Shown: piece after piece, positions 29,902 through 39,452 of the stretch
How positions within the stretch are numbered: position 1 is the first letter of the stretch
How the letters are laid out: each line of letters starts with the position of its first letter
From: Pseudopedobacter saltans DSM 12145
Lineage (GTDB): Bacteria; Bacteroidota; Bacteroidia; Sphingobacteriales; Sphingobacteriaceae
Direction: 5' to 3'
Assembly: GCF_000190735.1 (NCBI RefSeq)
Contig: NC_015177.1
Location: 1,984,001 to 2,048,000 of the forward strand
Length of the DNA: 64,000 nucleotides
Notes under the pieces: generated by a model
What the model was told of the DNA's origin: nothing
Databases searched by the model: none
Seen by the model: only the letters and a program-made list of their open reading frames with translations
Program-made: the position numbers and the translations under genes

Positions 29902-30921
29902 ATGTCTATTTTTAATAAAGAAGTAAAAATTGAAGCTTTATCCCGACTTGGTGACTATTTGCTAAGTGAAGACGAGGCTTTACATAATGCAATTATACTG
30001 GCAAAAAACAAAAATGCATGGTTTACAGAAGATCAGGTAAAGAATGCAGTTATAGCAACAGGAAGACTGTTAAATAAAGAAAATTTATTAGAATGGACAA
30101 GTAACTATTCTTTTGGTTCACGCAAAAAAATAGGCCTTACTTTAGCTGGGAATATCCCTTTGGTTGGTTTTCACGATATACTTGCCGTTTTGGTATCAGA
30201 TAACATAGCTTTAATTAAGTTGTCCACCAGTGATGATATTTTGATTCCTTTGATTTTGAATAAACTTATCGAATTCGAACCTTCTTTTAAAGAACAGATT
30301 AAGCTGATTGACAAATTAAATGGCTTTGATGCAGTTATAGCTACCGGAAGTAATAATACTTCACGTTATTTCGAATATTATTTCTCCAAAGTTCCCCACA
30401 TTATTCGTAAGAACAGGAATAGTGTTGCGGTATTAAATGGAAAGGAGACAACGGAGGAGCTAAAAGCCTTAGGTCGGGATATATTGGATTATTTTGGATT
30501 AGGCTGTAGAAATGTTTCAAAGCTTTATGTACCTAAAGGATATGATTTCACTCTCTTTTTTGAAGCAATAGAAGAATATCACCCTATTATCAATCATCAT
30601 AAATACAATAACAATTACGATTATAACAAATCGATTTTCTTAGTTAACAAAGTAGAACATTTAGATAATGGTTTCTTATTGGTTGCTAAAAACGAGGCTT
30701 TGAGCTCTCCTTTATCTGTTATATTTTATGAAGAATACGAAAATCTGAAAGCAGTAAAAGAACTTTTGGAAAGCAAAAAGGAAGATATTCAGGTGTTGGT
30801 ATCCAGCTGTTTAACTGACAGCGCTCTTGCTACAACATTTTTCGGAAATAGCCAACAACCAAATCTTTGGGATTATGCTGATGGCGTGAACACATTGAAA
30901 TTTTTGTCTTCTTTGAACTGA
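29902..30921 (+). CDS. LuxC-type acyl-CoA reductase
   Basis: A 339-aa aldehyde-dehydrogenase-fold protein of the LuxC family, which reduces acyl-CoA to aldehyde with NADPH. Visible segments are NIPLVGFHDILAVLV, VIATGSNNTSRYFEYYF (nucleotide binding), NSVAVLNG, LGLGCRNVSKLYVP with the likely nucleophilic Cys in GLGCRNVS, and a C-terminal NLWDYADGVNTLKFL. The frame can be extended to a TTG at 29845, but that codon lies in a -7 box, so the ATG at 29902 (MSIFNKEVK) is chosen. The physiological substrate is unknown. Confidence 0.85.
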   Translation: MSIFNKEVKIEALSRLGDYLLSEDEALHNAIILAKNKNAWFTEDQVKNAVIATGRLLNKENLLEWTSNYSFGSRKKIGLTLAGNIPLVGFHDILAVLVSDNIALIKLSTSDDILIPLILNKLIEFEPSFKEQIKLIDKLNGFDAVIATGSNNTSRYFEYYFSKVPHIIRKNRNSVAVLNGKETTEELKALGRDILDYFGLGCRNVSKLYVPKGYDFTLFFEAIEEYHPIINHHKYNNNYDYNKSIFLVNKVEHLDNGFLLVAKNEALSSPLSVIFYEEYENLKAVKELLESKKEDIQVLVSSCLTDSALATTFFGNSQQPNLWDYADGVNTLKFLSSLN

Positions 30922-30951
30922 CAAATAGGTTTTTCAATAGACAAAAAGTTC

Positions 30952-30959
30952 TAACTTTG
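30952..30959 (+). promoter_or_regulatory. -7 box adjacent to the small gene before ftsE
   Basis: TAACTTTG matches TAnnTTTG exactly and ends 6 bases before the ATG at 30966. No good -33 element is present at the expected distance. It suggests a very short leader for this gene and ftsE. Confidence 0.45.
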
Positions 30960-30965
30960 GAAAAT

Positions 30966-31169
30966 ATGTATATCATCAAAGTCAAAGGAGTAGCTAAAAT
31001 CCCTGATTATGTACAACTTCGTGATGAAAAATTCACACTTCTGGCCTATTTTAGGGTAGACAGACCTGATAAATCCTTAGAAAAAATAGGCTTGGGAGAT
31101 AAGGCTGAATATATAATGAACTTAATACAAGATTTACCGTTTGGTAAGATTCTTAAACTTGATATCTAA
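30966..31169 (+). CDS. Small conserved-looking protein coupled to ftsE, unknown function
   Basis: A 67-aa soluble protein (MYIIKVKGVAKIPDYVQLRD through FGKILKLDI) with no membrane segment or known motif. The frame can be opened from a TTG at 30957, but that overlaps a -7 box, so the ATG is preferred. Its stop codon overlaps the ftsE ATG by one base (TAATG), so translation is coupled. Short beta/alpha pattern; I do not recognise the family. Confidence 0.65.
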   Translation: MYIIKVKGVAKIPDYVQLRDEKFTLLAYFRVDRPDKSLEKIGLGDKAEYIMNLIQDLPFGKILKLDI

Positions 31170-31849
31170 TGATTGGAAACTCGGTAATAGAATTAAACAG
31201 CGTTGACATTTTTCAACAAAAACACCTGGTTTTATCTGGTGTAAACCTTCAGGTAAGCAGAGGTGAATTTGTTTATTTAATTGGACAAACAGGTTCTGGG
31301 AAAAGTAGTCTTCTTAAAGTAATGTATGGCGAACTTCATATCGCAAATGGAGAAGGCCATGCTGTGGGCTTTCCTTTGAAAACCTTAAAAGAGAATGAGG
31401 TACCTTTTTTAAGAAGAAAATTAGGAATAGTTTTTCAGGATTTTCAGTTATTAACCGATCGTACTATAGAAGAAAATCTCCGATTTGTTTTAAAAGCAAC
31501 AGGCTGGAAAGACAAGAATTTAATTGATGAACGTATAAAAGACGTACTCGATAAAGTCGGACTTAGAAGCAAAATCAAAAAAATGCCTCATGAAATTTCC
31601 GGTGGAGAGCAACAACGTATTGTTATCGCAAGAGCTTTGCTAAACGATCCGGAATTGATTCTAGCTGATGAGCCTACAGGAAACCTGGATCCCGAAACCT
31701 CCGAGGAAATTATTATTTTATTAAGACAAATCAGCCAATCTGGTACTGCTGTAATTATGGCTACCCATGATTATCATATCATAAGGACATTCCCATCCCG
31801 TATCATCAAATGTGAAAACGGAAAAGTTCTTGACAACATTACTGTTTAA
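31169..31849 (+). CDS. ftsE: Cell-division ABC transporter ATP-binding protein, FtsE-like
   Basis: A 226-aa ABC ATPase: Walker [11 protein letters not shown]-loop FQDFQLL, signature [15 protein letters not shown], Walker [13 protein letters not shown], and the switch His in ATHDYH. Similarity is highest to FtsE, which with FtsX controls peptidoglycan hydrolases at the septum. No ftsX is adjacent; in Bacteroidota it is often elsewhere. MacB/LolD-type ATPases are related, so the symbol is likely but not certain. Confidence 0.82.
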   Translation: MIGNSVIELNSVDIFQQKHLVLSGVNLQVSRGEFVYLIGQTGSGKSSLLKVMYGELHIANGEGHAVGFPLKTLKENEVPFLRRKLGIVFQDFQLLTDRTIEENLRFVLKATGWKDKNLIDERIKDVLDKVGLRSKIKKMPHEISGGEQQRIVIARALLNDPELILADEPTGNLDPETSEEIIILLRQISQSGTAVIMATHDYHIIRTFPSRIIKCENGKVLDNITV

Positions 31850-31854
31850 AAAAT

Positions 31855-31906
31855 AAAAGCAGTCAATCATGTTTGTAAATTGCTGACAGATTGACTGCTT
31901 TTTTTT
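31855..31906 (+). terminator. Terminator after ftsE
   Basis: A 14-bp perfect stem (AAAAGCAGTCAATC with GATTGACTGCTTTT) with a 20-base loop and an 8-base T-run. Confidence 0.9.
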
Positions 31907-31986
31907 ATGGCAAAGTTTTAGCATTTTAACATAAGGTGTCAATAATACCCATAATTTACTAATAGAAGTGACAGGAGAATAGCAAA

Positions 31987-32553
31987 ATGGCAGAAAATAC
32001 ACAAGAAAATCAGCAAGATCAAAATCTTCAGGAAAATACCGAAGATATTAACAATACCGTAGAGAATAACGAAACAAACGAACAAGAAGTAACTTCTGAA
32101 GTATCTGAATTGGATAAATTGAAAGCAGAGCTTAACGAAGCTAATGACAAATATTTGAGGTTATATGCCGAATTTGATAACTACAAACGTAGAACTTCGA
32201 AAGAGCGTATAGATATTTTACAAACTGCGGGGAAAGATGTTATTGTTTCTCTTCTTGTTATTTTAGATGATTTTGAAAGGGCCGAGAAATCGATAGAAAG
32301 TGCACAGGATCTTGCTCCTGTTAAAGAAGGTGTTGAACTGATTCATCACAAATTGAAATCGCTGTTAAGTCAAAAGGGCCTTAGACCTATGGAAAGCAAA
32401 GGCGAAATATTTGACGCTGATATACACGAAGCGGTTACCAATATACCTGCTCCTTCTGAAGACTTAAAAGGAAAAGTTATAGACGAATTGGAAAGAGGAT
32501 ATTATTTGAACGACAAGGTAATACGTTACGCTAAAGTTGTGGTAGGCGCATAA
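31987..32553 (+). CDS. grpE: Nucleotide exchange factor GrpE
   Basis: A 188-aa GrpE: acidic disordered start (about 1-45), a long coiled coil (LDKLKAELNEANDKYLRLYAEFDNYKRRTSKE), and the C-terminal beta domain with FDADIHEAVTNIP, GKVIDELERGYYLNDKVIRYAKVVV. It releases ADP from DnaK. Followed by dnaJ after 12 bases; dnaK itself is not in the window. No known heat-shock operator (CIRCE) was found upstream. Confidence 0.96.
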   Translation: MAENTQENQQDQNLQENTEDINNTVENNETNEQEVTSEVSELDKLKAELNEANDKYLRLYAEFDNYKRRTSKERIDILQTAGKDVIVSLLVILDDFERAEKSIESAQDLAPVKEGVELIHHKLKSLLSQKGLRPMESKGEIFDADIHEAVTNIPAPSEDLKGKVIDELERGYYLNDKVIRYAKVVVGA

Positions 32554-32565
32554 TTAAAGAATAAA

Positions 32566-33723
32566 ATGAGCAAAAGAGATTATTACGACGTACTTGGCGT
32601 TTCCAAATCAGCTTCCGCAGACGAGATAAAAAAAGCTTATAGAAAACTGGCTATCAAATATCATCCGGATAAAAATCCAGATGACAAAGCGGCAGAAGAA
32701 AAATTTAAAGAAGCTGCAGAAGCTTATGAAGTATTAAGCAATCCAGAAAAACGCCAAAGATACGACCAGTTTGGACATGCTGGAGCACAAGGTGGCTTCG
32801 GCGGAGGATATGGTGGCGGAGGCATGAATATGGAAGATATATTCAGTCAGTTTGGTGATATTTTTGGTGGAGGAAGTCCATTTGACAGCTTTTTCGGCGG
32901 TGGCGGCGGACGTAGTGGGGGTCGTAGAACACAACGTGGATCTAATTTAAGAATTAAAGTAAAACTTACATTAGAAGAAATTGCACATGGTGTCGAAAAG
33001 AAAATAAAAGTAAACAAGCAGGTTGTATGTGATACCTGTCATGGTTCGGGCGCGAAAGATAAAAATTCTGTACAAACCTGTAAAACTTGCGGCGGAACAG
33101 GTTCGGTAAGACGCGTTACAAATACTATCTTGGGTCAGATGCAAACAACCAGCACCTGTCCTACCTGTAATGGAGAAGGTACAACTATAACTTCTAAATG
33201 TACATCTTGCCATGGCGATGGTATTGTCAGAGGCGAAGAAACCATCAGTATCAATATTCCTGCGGGCGTTAGTGAAGGTATGCAATTAAGCATGAGCGGT
33301 AAAGGAAATGCAGCTCCAAGAGGCGGTATTCCCGGAGATCTTATTATCTTAATTGAAGAGATACCTCATGAAACATTAAAACGCGAAGGTAGTAACGTTA
33401 TTTATGATTTACATGTAAGTTTCGTTGATGCTACATTAGGTACAAGCATTGAAATTCCAACAATTGATGGCAAAGCCAGAATAAAATTGGAACCAGGAAC
33501 ACAAGGTGGTAAAATTTTAAGATTAAAAGGAAAAGGTATTCCTGAAGTAAATTCTTACCACAAAGGTGATCAATTGGTACAGGTTAATGTATGGACTCCT
33601 AAGACTATAAATAATGAGGAAAGGGAACTTTTAGAAAAGTTGAGAAATTCTCAGAATTTCAAACCTAACCCCGGTAAAAATGAAAAAAGCTTTTTCGAAA
33701 GAATGAAAGAGTATTTCGAGTAA
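32566..33723 (+). CDS. dnaJ: Chaperone DnaJ
   Basis: A 385-aa type I DnaJ with the J domain ([24 protein letters not shown] loop in YHPDKNP), a Gly/Phe-rich region (about 75-125), four zinc repeats ([32 protein letters not shown]) and the C-terminal substrate-binding domain. It delivers clients to DnaK and stimulates its ATPase. Forms an operon with grpE. Confidence 0.97.
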   Translation: MSKRDYYDVLGVSKSASADEIKKAYRKLAIKYHPDKNPDDKAAEEKFKEAAEAYEVLSNPEKRQRYDQFGHAGAQGGFGGGYGGGGMNMEDIFSQFGDIFGGGSPFDSFFGGGGGRSGGRRTQRGSNLRIKVKLTLEEIAHGVEKKIKVNKQVVCDTCHGSGAKDKNSVQTCKTCGGTGSVRRVTNTILGQMQTTSTCPTCNGEGTTITSKCTSCHGDGIVRGEETISINIPAGVSEGMQLSMSGKGNAAPRGGIPGDLIILIEEIPHETLKREGSNVIYDLHVSFVDATLGTSIEIPTIDGKARIKLEPGTQGGKILRLKGKGIPEVNSYHKGDQLVQVNVWTPKTINNEERELLEKLRNSQNFKPNPGKNEKSFFERMKEYFE

Positions 33724-34045
33724 TCTTTCAAAAAATATCAGTCTAAATACATAAAATTAAAATCCCATGCTTTGCCTGGGATTTTTTATTTAATTCTCTT
33801 CGCTCTTTTTATCTTTATTAAAAAAGCATTCAACGGTTAAATAAAATCAGATATAATTTCTTTTTACCATATTCTACTTAAATATTGTTTAAAGATGTAT
33901 ATTAGGATCAATCATCTAAATAACCTAAATTCTGTTAAGAAAAATTAACCAAAGATTCTAGTATGAATACAAGGAAGCACTTACTGCTTAGAATTAAAAA
34001 AATTTATTAGGAATAACTTTAACCAATTCATGTATTCAAGGGATA
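33724..34045. other. Intergenic region after dnaJ with a terminator
   Basis: About 320 bases of AT-rich DNA. A terminator stem lies at 33759-33787. Beyond it only very short frames occur (for example 14 codons from an ATG at 33963) with no supporting signal. Nothing else was recognised up to the promoter box at 34046. Confidence 0.5.
33759..33787 (+). terminator. Terminator after dnaJ
   Basis: AATCCCA pairs with TGGGATT (extended by A/T pairs) around a 9-base loop, followed by a T-run. Confidence 0.82.
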
Positions 34046-34053
34046 TAATTTTG
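34046..34053 (+). promoter_or_regulatory. -7 box of the Gfo/Idh/MocA oxidoreductase gene
   Basis: TAATTTTG matches TAnnTTTG, 83 bases upstream of the start. No TTG lies at 17-23 bases upstream of it. Confidence 0.4.
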
Positions 34054-34136
34054 CTAAATTAAATTCAACATCATATCTATGTTTAACCCCTTAATGGCTA
34101 ACACAAACTTACCAAATCAAAATAAAACAAAACGAA

Positions 34137-35576
34137 ATGAAAAAGAACGACTTCTCTAGAAGATCCTTTCTAAAAAAAACTATCATTGCATCATCCGCAG
34201 CTGCAATAAGCCCCAGTTTATTATTAGCTGGAACAAATATCTTAAAAAGCTCGAAAATTATTGGGGCGAATGGAAAAGTAAACCTTGCCTGTTGTGGAAT
34301 AGGCAATAGAGGGGCTGAGATTATAGAAGCACTGTATGCTACCGGATTAGCCAATATTGTTGCGCTCTGTGATGTAGACATGGAAGCACCGCATACAGCA
34401 AAAATTTTAGGCAAATTCCCCGATGTGCCTCGATTTAAAGATTTTCGAAAGATGTTTGACAAGATGGCAAATCAGATAGATGCCGTGTCTATTGGTGTTC
34501 CAGATCATTCGCATTTTCCTATTACCATGATGGCTATGTCTTTAGGAAAACATGTTTATGTCGAAAAGCCTCTAGCGAGAACATTTCATGAATGTGAATT
34601 ATTAATTAAGGCTGCTAAAAAATATCCAAATGTCGTTACTCAAATGGGTAACCAAGGGCATTCTGAAGCTAACTATTTCCAATTTAAAGCTTGGAAAGAA
34701 GCTGGTATTATTAAAGACGTAACTGCCATTACCGCTCATATGAATTCTCCGCGTCGTTGGCACGGTTGGGATACAAAAATCACTTCTTTACCATCAAATG
34801 GAAATATCCCCGACACTCTGGATTGGGACTTATGGCTGGCATCGTCCCAACCGCATAAATTTGATAAAGACTTCATAAATGGTCAATGGAGATGCTGGTA
34901 TGATTTCGGTTTAGGAGCATTGGGTGATTGGGGAGCACATATAATTGATACTGCTCATGAATTCTTAGAATTAGGATTACCTTATGAAATAAACCCCGTT
35001 AAACTTGATGGTTACAACAAATTTTTCTTCCCTCAGGCATCAACCATCGCATTTAAGTTTCCTGAGCGCAAAGGCATGCCTGCTTTGGATATTACCTGGT
35101 ATGACGGAATAAACAATTTGCCACCAATTCCTAATGGTTACGGGGTATCCGGATTAGACCCTAATATTCCACCTCCAAGTACTGGCAAGTTGGAACCAGT
35201 TAAATTAAATCCGGGAAAAATAATTTACAGTAAAGATTTGACATTTAAGGGAGGGTCTCATGGCAGCATACTATCAATAATTCCTGAAGAAAAAGCAAAA
35301 GATATGGCTTCCATATTACCTGAAGTTCCCAAAAGCCCATCTAATCATTTTAAAAATTTCTTATTGGCTTGTAAAGGAGAAGAAAAAACACGGTCTCCTT
35401 TCGAAATCTCCGGACCATTGAGTCAGGTTTTCTCTTTAGGGGTTTTAACGCAAAGATTAAATACCAAAATCGTTTTCGACAGAAAGAAAAACACAATTAC
35501 AAATAGCAAAATAGCAAATCAGTTATTAATGGGCCCTCCGCCACGAAAAGGATGGGAACAATATTATAAAGTTTAA
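34137..35576 (+). CDS. Exported Gfo/Idh/MocA-family oxidoreductase
   Basis: A 479-aa protein with a twin-arginine type signal (NDFSRRSFLKKTIIASSAAA). After it comes a Rossmann domain (LACCGIGNRGAEIIEALYATG, VALCDVDMEAPHT) and the EKPLA motif (VYVEKPLARTFHE) that carries the family's catalytic lysine. NAD(P) is probably bound in the cytoplasm before Tat export. Family members act on sugars or sugar acids or as glycosidases (GH109), and the length and Tat signal are typical of the large Bacteroidota subgroup. Substrate unknown. The next gene is an exported sugar dehydrogenase, separated by a terminator. Confidence 0.85.
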   Translation: MKKNDFSRRSFLKKTIIASSAAAISPSLLLAGTNILKSSKIIGANGKVNLACCGIGNRGAEIIEALYATGLANIVALCDVDMEAPHTAKILGKFPDVPRFKDFRKMFDKMANQIDAVSIGVPDHSHFPITMMAMSLGKHVYVEKPLARTFHECELLIKAAKKYPNVVTQMGNQGHSEANYFQFKAWKEAGIIKDVTAITAHMNSPRRWHGWDTKITSLPSNGNIPDTLDWDLWLASSQPHKFDKDFINGQWRCWYDFGLGALGDWGAHIIDTAHEFLELGLPYEINPVKLDGYNKFFFPQASTIAFKFPERKGMPALDITWYDGINNLPPIPNGYGVSGLDPNIPPPSTGKLEPVKLNPGKIIYSKDLTFKGGSHGSILSIIPEEKAKDMASILPEVPKSPSNHFKNFLLACKGEEKTRSPFEISGPLSQVFSLGVLTQRLNTKIVFDRKKNTITNSKIANQLLMGPPPRKGWEQYYKV

Positions 35577-35586
35577 GAAATTAACG

Positions 35587-35612
35587 TTTAAGCCCGGTAA
35601 ATCGGGCTTAAA
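35587..35612 (+). terminator. Terminator after the Gfo/Idh/MocA gene
   Basis: A 10-bp perfect stem, TTTAAGCCCG with CGGGCTTAAA, loop GTAAAT. Confidence 0.85.
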
Positions 35613-35704
35613 TGTTTAATAACTCCATATATTCATTAAGATCACTTGATAGTTACCAAAACTTTTCTGAATATTATAAATATATATTAAATAACTTCTA
35701 GATT

Positions 35705-37138
35705 ATGTGGAAACAACTTTCTTTTATCTCGATAGGAATTCTTGCTATTGGATCATTATCCTTCTCTCCTATAGAAGAAAAAAAAGAATCTAAAAATACT
35801 TTTCAGGACAAAAGTTTAAACAAAGCTGCTATCCATTTCAAAACTTATTGTTCTGGTTGTCACGGAGAAAAAATGGAAGCTTTTGCTGACAGGAAATGGA
35901 AGTATGGGAATTCCCGGGAAAATATCTTCAAGTCTATCAAAAATGGATATGAAGAAGGTGGAATGCCTTCCTTTAAAACCGCTTTTAAAGATGGTGAAAT
36001 TTATGCTCTTGCTGATTATATTTTAAAAGGCATCGCAGGAATGGATAAATATTCAGGTTCTGATAAACCAAAATCTAATATTTTCCAAACCGAGAAATTA
36101 AAAATCAGGTTAGATACTATATATGCCGGAGGCAATATTCCATGGTCTATTTCCTTTTTACCAAATGGCGATATTTTATCAACCGACCGTGGAGGAACAC
36201 TAACCAGAATATCAAAAAATAAAACCAATACCAAAATTAGCGGCACTCCAGAAGTTCTAGCTAAAGGTCAGGGGGGATTAATGGAAGTATTGGTTCATCC
36301 CGATTTTGAGAAAAACCAAACCATTTATTTATCATACTCAAAACCTAAGCAGGAGAACGGGAAAACATTAGTGACGACAGCGGTAATGAAGGCAAAATTG
36401 GTTGGTAATAACCTTTCGGAACAAAAAGATATTTTTATAGCCGAGCCTTATTTAACAACTCAACATCATTACGGTGGTAAACTGGCTTTTGGGAAAGATG
36501 GTTATTTATATATTTCAGTTGGAGAACGCGGACGCGAAAAAGAAAATCCGCAAAACCTTAAACGTAATAGCCTGGGAAAAATCCATCGGATAAAAGATGA
36601 TGGCTCTATTGTAGAAAGCAATCCATTTACCCGACAAACAGAAACACCTGGATCGATATATTCTTATGGCCACAGAAACCCGCAGGGTCTGGCCTTTCAT
36701 CCCAAAACAGGGGCTTTATGGTCTAATGAACATGGCCCACGAGGTGGAGATGAATTAAATATTGTACAACCCGGGAAAAACTATGGATGGCCTGTGATCT
36801 CATATGGAATCAATTATAATGGAACCCCAATTACCAATATTACACACAAGGAGGGTATGGAACAACCACAACATTATTGGATCCCATCTATTGCCACAAG
36901 TGGTTTGACTTTTGTGAATTCCCCTATTTATAAAGGTTGGGAAGATAATGCGCTTATTGGCTCTCTCAGATTTGAGTATTTAAACAGATGTGAGCTAAAA
37001 AACAACAAAGTAGTTCATGAGGAAATACTTTTCAAAAACATTGGAAGGCTTAGAGATGTGAGACAAGGGCCTGACGGTTACATCTATATTGCCGTAGAAA
37101 ATCCTGGCCGAATATTTAAATTGGTGCCTGTAAACTAA
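35705..37138 (+). CDS. Exported cytochrome c fused to PQQ-dependent sugar dehydrogenase domain
   Basis: A 477-aa protein. The signal peptide (about 1-24) is followed by a small cytochrome c domain with haem motif CSGCH (about residue 49) and a distal Met in GGMPSF. Residues about 125-477 form a six-bladed GSDH/sorbosone dehydrogenase-type propeller (GGNIPWSISFLPNG, GQGGLMEVLVHPDF, HHYGGKLAFGKDGYLYISVGERG, GHRNPQGLAFHP, NEHGPRGGDELNIVQPGKNYGWP). It should oxidise an aldose or related substrate in the periplasm with PQQ and pass electrons to its own haem. The cytochrome is at the N-terminus. Bacteroidota often lack PQQ synthesis; none is in the window. Confidence 0.85.
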   Translation: MWKQLSFISIGILAIGSLSFSPIEEKKESKNTFQDKSLNKAAIHFKTYCSGCHGEKMEAFADRKWKYGNSRENIFKSIKNGYEEGGMPSFKTAFKDGEIYALADYILKGIAGMDKYSGSDKPKSNIFQTEKLKIRLDTIYAGGNIPWSISFLPNGDILSTDRGGTLTRISKNKTNTKISGTPEVLAKGQGGLMEVLVHPDFEKNQTIYLSYSKPKQENGKTLVTTAVMKAKLVGNNLSEQKDIFIAEPYLTTQHHYGGKLAFGKDGYLYISVGERGREKENPQNLKRNSLGKIHRIKDDGSIVESNPFTRQTETPGSIYSYGHRNPQGLAFHPKTGALWSNEHGPRGGDELNIVQPGKNYGWPVISYGINYNGTPITNITHKEGMEQPQHYWIPSIATSGLTFVNSPIYKGWEDNALIGSLRFEYLNRCELKNNKVVHEEILFKNIGRLRDVRQGPDGYIYIAVENPGRIFKLVPVN

Positions 37139-37140
37139 TT

Positions 37141-37177
37141 AACAAACGCAGATTTATATAAATCTGCGTTTGTTTTT
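37141..37177 (+). terminator. Terminator after the sugar dehydrogenase gene
   Basis: A 34-base perfect palindrome (arms AACAAACGCAGATTTA and complement around TATA) followed by T residues. Strong hairpin just after the stop codon. Confidence 0.92.
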
Positions 37178-37188
37178 CCAGTCAATTC

Positions 37189-37196
37189 TATCTTTG
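37189..37196 (+). promoter_or_regulatory. -7 box of the ABC exporter genes
   Basis: TATCTTTG (perfect TAnnTTTG) lies 22 bases upstream of the ATG at 37219. A TTTG is 16 bases further upstream (37169-37172), slightly short of the usual spacing and inside the preceding terminator hairpin. Confidence 0.5.
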
Positions 37197-37218
37197 TAAA
37201 ACATATAACAAGCACATT

Positions 37219-38124
37219 ATGCTGGATATACAAAACATAGTTAAAGAATATTCCAAACACCGAGCTCTCGACCATGTTAGCTTACAGATTAAAAGAGGAC
37301 AAATCTTTGGCTTATTAGGCCCAAATGGTGCGGGAAAGACATCACTTATAAGAATTATAAATCAAATAACTGCACCGGATAGTGGTGAAATTCTTTTTGA
37401 CGGGGAAAAGCTGAGTTCTAAACATATCGAAAAAATCGGCTATTTACCGGAAGAAAGGGGGCTTTATAAAAAGATGGAAATAGGCGAACAGGTTTTATAT
37501 CTTGCCCAATTAAAAGGATTAAATAAAACCGATGCCATAAAAAAAATTAAATACTGGTTCGAGAAAATGGGAATGCAGGACTGGTGGGATAAAAAGGTCG
37601 AAGATTTGTCGAAAGGGATGCAACAGAAAGTTCAGTTTGTAGCTACTGTAATGCATGAACCGGAACTCATTATATTAGATGAACCTTTCTCCGGCTTTGA
37701 CCCCCTGAATGCAGATATCATTAAAAAAGAGATATTGGAACTGAACAAACAAGGTGCGACCATTATTTTCTCGACTCACAGAATGGAAACTGTAGAGGAA
37801 CTGTGCGACCATATCGCACTGATTAATAAATCGAAGAAAATTTTAGATGGAAGTGTAAGGGATATCAAAAACTCGTATAGAAATGGGACTTTTAAAATTC
37901 AACTGGAGGGAGATTTCGGAGATTTAAATCCAAATACATTCTCTGTTATTCAAAAGACACTTACAGCTGACGATTTTACAGAACTAACTATTCACCTACA
38001 CGAAGGCTATAAAGTGAACGATGTATTAAACGAGCTAATCCCCAGAGTTAACATTCATTACCTTAACGAAGTAATACCAAGTATTAACGAAATCTTCATT
38101 GAAAAGGTAAGTCATCTCAACTAA
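37219..38124 (+). CDS. ABC transporter ATP-binding protein (NatA-like exporter)
   Basis: A 301-aa ABC ATPase: Walker A GPNGAGKTS, signature LSKGMQQKVQF, Walker B LIILDEPFSGFDP, switch His FSTHRME, and a C-terminal DUF4162-like extension (about 225-300) found in NatA-type and gliding-related exporters. It pairs with the permease that follows after 5 bases. Substrate not predictable: NatAB-type sodium, antibiotic or lipid exporters are all possible. Confidence 0.88.
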   Translation: MLDIQNIVKEYSKHRALDHVSLQIKRGQIFGLLGPNGAGKTSLIRIINQITAPDSGEILFDGEKLSSKHIEKIGYLPEERGLYKKMEIGEQVLYLAQLKGLNKTDAIKKIKYWFEKMGMQDWWDKKVEDLSKGMQQKVQFVATVMHEPELIILDEPFSGFDPLNADIIKKEILELNKQGATIIFSTHRMETVEELCDHIALINKSKKILDGSVRDIKNSYRNGTFKIQLEGDFGDLNPNTFSVIQKTLTADDFTELTIHLHEGYKVNDVLNELIPRVNIHYLNEVIPSINEIFIEKVSHLN

Positions 38125-38129
38125 AAAAC

Positions 38130-39431
38130 ATGCAAAAAATCCTGCTCATTATTAAAAGAGAATATCTAAGTCGGGTTAGAAAAAAATCCTTTATAATTTT
38201 AACTTTTTTGGTACCCTCGCTGTTTATAGCAATGTACGGTGCTATTTTTTTCATATTAAAAGATAATAATAGTCAAACAAAAAATTTCGTTGTACTGGAT
38301 CAAAGCGGACAATTCACCGGAAAGCTTAAAAATGATGATGGTATTTCTTTTTCGTTTTCGAACGAAGATTATGAAAAACTAAAAAAAGACATAAAAAGAA
38401 AAAAAGAGACCTTTTTACTATATATCCCAGCCAATTACGCCGAAAAAGGTAGTATAGAAATAATTTCGGAGAAAAAAGCCAGCCCTTCAAATATCAATCA
38501 GATTGAAAGGCAGCTTTCTAACATCCTTGAAACAGATAAACTGTTAGCCAGCGGAATCGATACTGCAATTCTGAACCGGGTTAAACCACAGGTTTCTATT
38601 ATAACCAAACAGTTTACGGAAGAAGGTGAAAAAGATGCAAACATCATCGCAACGTACGTAGTAGGCTTCGTTTCAGCATTTTTAATATACCTTTCGCTAT
38701 TAATCTACGGAACGCAGGTGATGCGTGGAATTATCGAAGAGAAAACAAACAGGATTATAGAAGTGATCATTTCTTCTGTAAAACCTTTTCAGTTAATGAT
38801 GGGAAAAATATTGGGGATCGGCGCCGTTGGGCTTACTCAGTTTTTAATGTGGATTATACTTACCACGGCTATTTCTTCTTTTGCTGGCGGTTATTTATCT
38901 AAAGAAATCCAAACAAATAAAACAGAGAAATTGTCAAAACCAGAAATAAAACAGGATTTGAACCACTCTCCTACTCAGGAATTTTTCAAAGCGGCAGACA
39001 CCATTAATTTCAGTTATATCATCAGCACATTTATTTTCTATTTTTTAGGAGGATATTTAATCTATAGTGCACTTTTTGCTGCAGTTGGCTCGGCTGTAGA
39101 TAGTGAAACGGAAACGCAACAATTTATGTTTCCAATTACGCTACCGCTTATTTTTACCTTCATCATTGGTATGAATGTAATCGTGAACAATCCGGACAGC
39201 CCATTGTCTTTTTGGTTATCCATAATTCCTCTAACCTCTCCGATAGCCATGATGATACGTGTACCTTTTGGTGTCCCGGTATGGGAATTAGCTTTATCAA
39301 TGACATTGTTAGTTGCAGGGTTTATATTCACTACCTGGGTTGCTTCTCGAATATACCGGGTTGGAATATTAATGTATGGCAAAAAAGTAAGTTATAAAGA
39401 GCTTATAAAATGGTTCAGATATAAAGGTTAA
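38130..39431 (+). CDS. ABC-2 type transporter permease (NatB-like)
   Basis: A 433-aa membrane protein of the ABC-2 class: first helix at about 21-44, an extracytoplasmic domain (about 45-170), then about five helices (from about 175; others near 230-250, 285-310, 325-350 and 375-405). The RGIIEEKTNRIIEVIISSVKPFQLMMGKI segment is the typical cytoplasmic loop that contacts the ATPase. Works with the ATPase just upstream. It is likely an exporter of unknown substrate. Confidence 0.87.
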   Translation: MQKILLIIKREYLSRVRKKSFIILTFLVPSLFIAMYGAIFFILKDNNSQTKNFVVLDQSGQFTGKLKNDDGISFSFSNEDYEKLKKDIKRKKETFLLYIPANYAEKGSIEIISEKKASPSNINQIERQLSNILETDKLLASGIDTAILNRVKPQVSIITKQFTEEGEKDANIIATYVVGFVSAFLIYLSLLIYGTQVMRGIIEEKTNRIIEVIISSVKPFQLMMGKILGIGAVGLTQFLMWIILTTAISSFAGGYLSKEIQTNKTEKLSKPEIKQDLNHSPTQEFFKAADTINFSYIISTFIFYFLGGYLIYSALFAAVGSAVDSETETQQFMFPITLPLIFTFIIGMNVIVNNPDSPLSFWLSIIPLTSPIAMMIRVPFGVPVWELALSMTLLVAGFIFTTWVASRIYRVGILMYGKKVSYKELIKWFRYKG

Positions 39432-39452
39432 CGAATTCTTTAAAATCTAAAA

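Noticed and set aside
31907-31986. Heat-shock operator before grpE
   Set aside because: No CIRCE inverted repeat or other known operator is visible.
33963-34007. 14-codon frame after dnaJ
   Set aside because: No promoter, no amino-acid bias as in a leader peptide, and no downstream gene that it could control directly.
37141-37177. 34-base palindrome considered as a regulator site for the ABC exporter
   Set aside because: It directly follows a stop codon and ends in T residues, so a terminator is the simpler reading.
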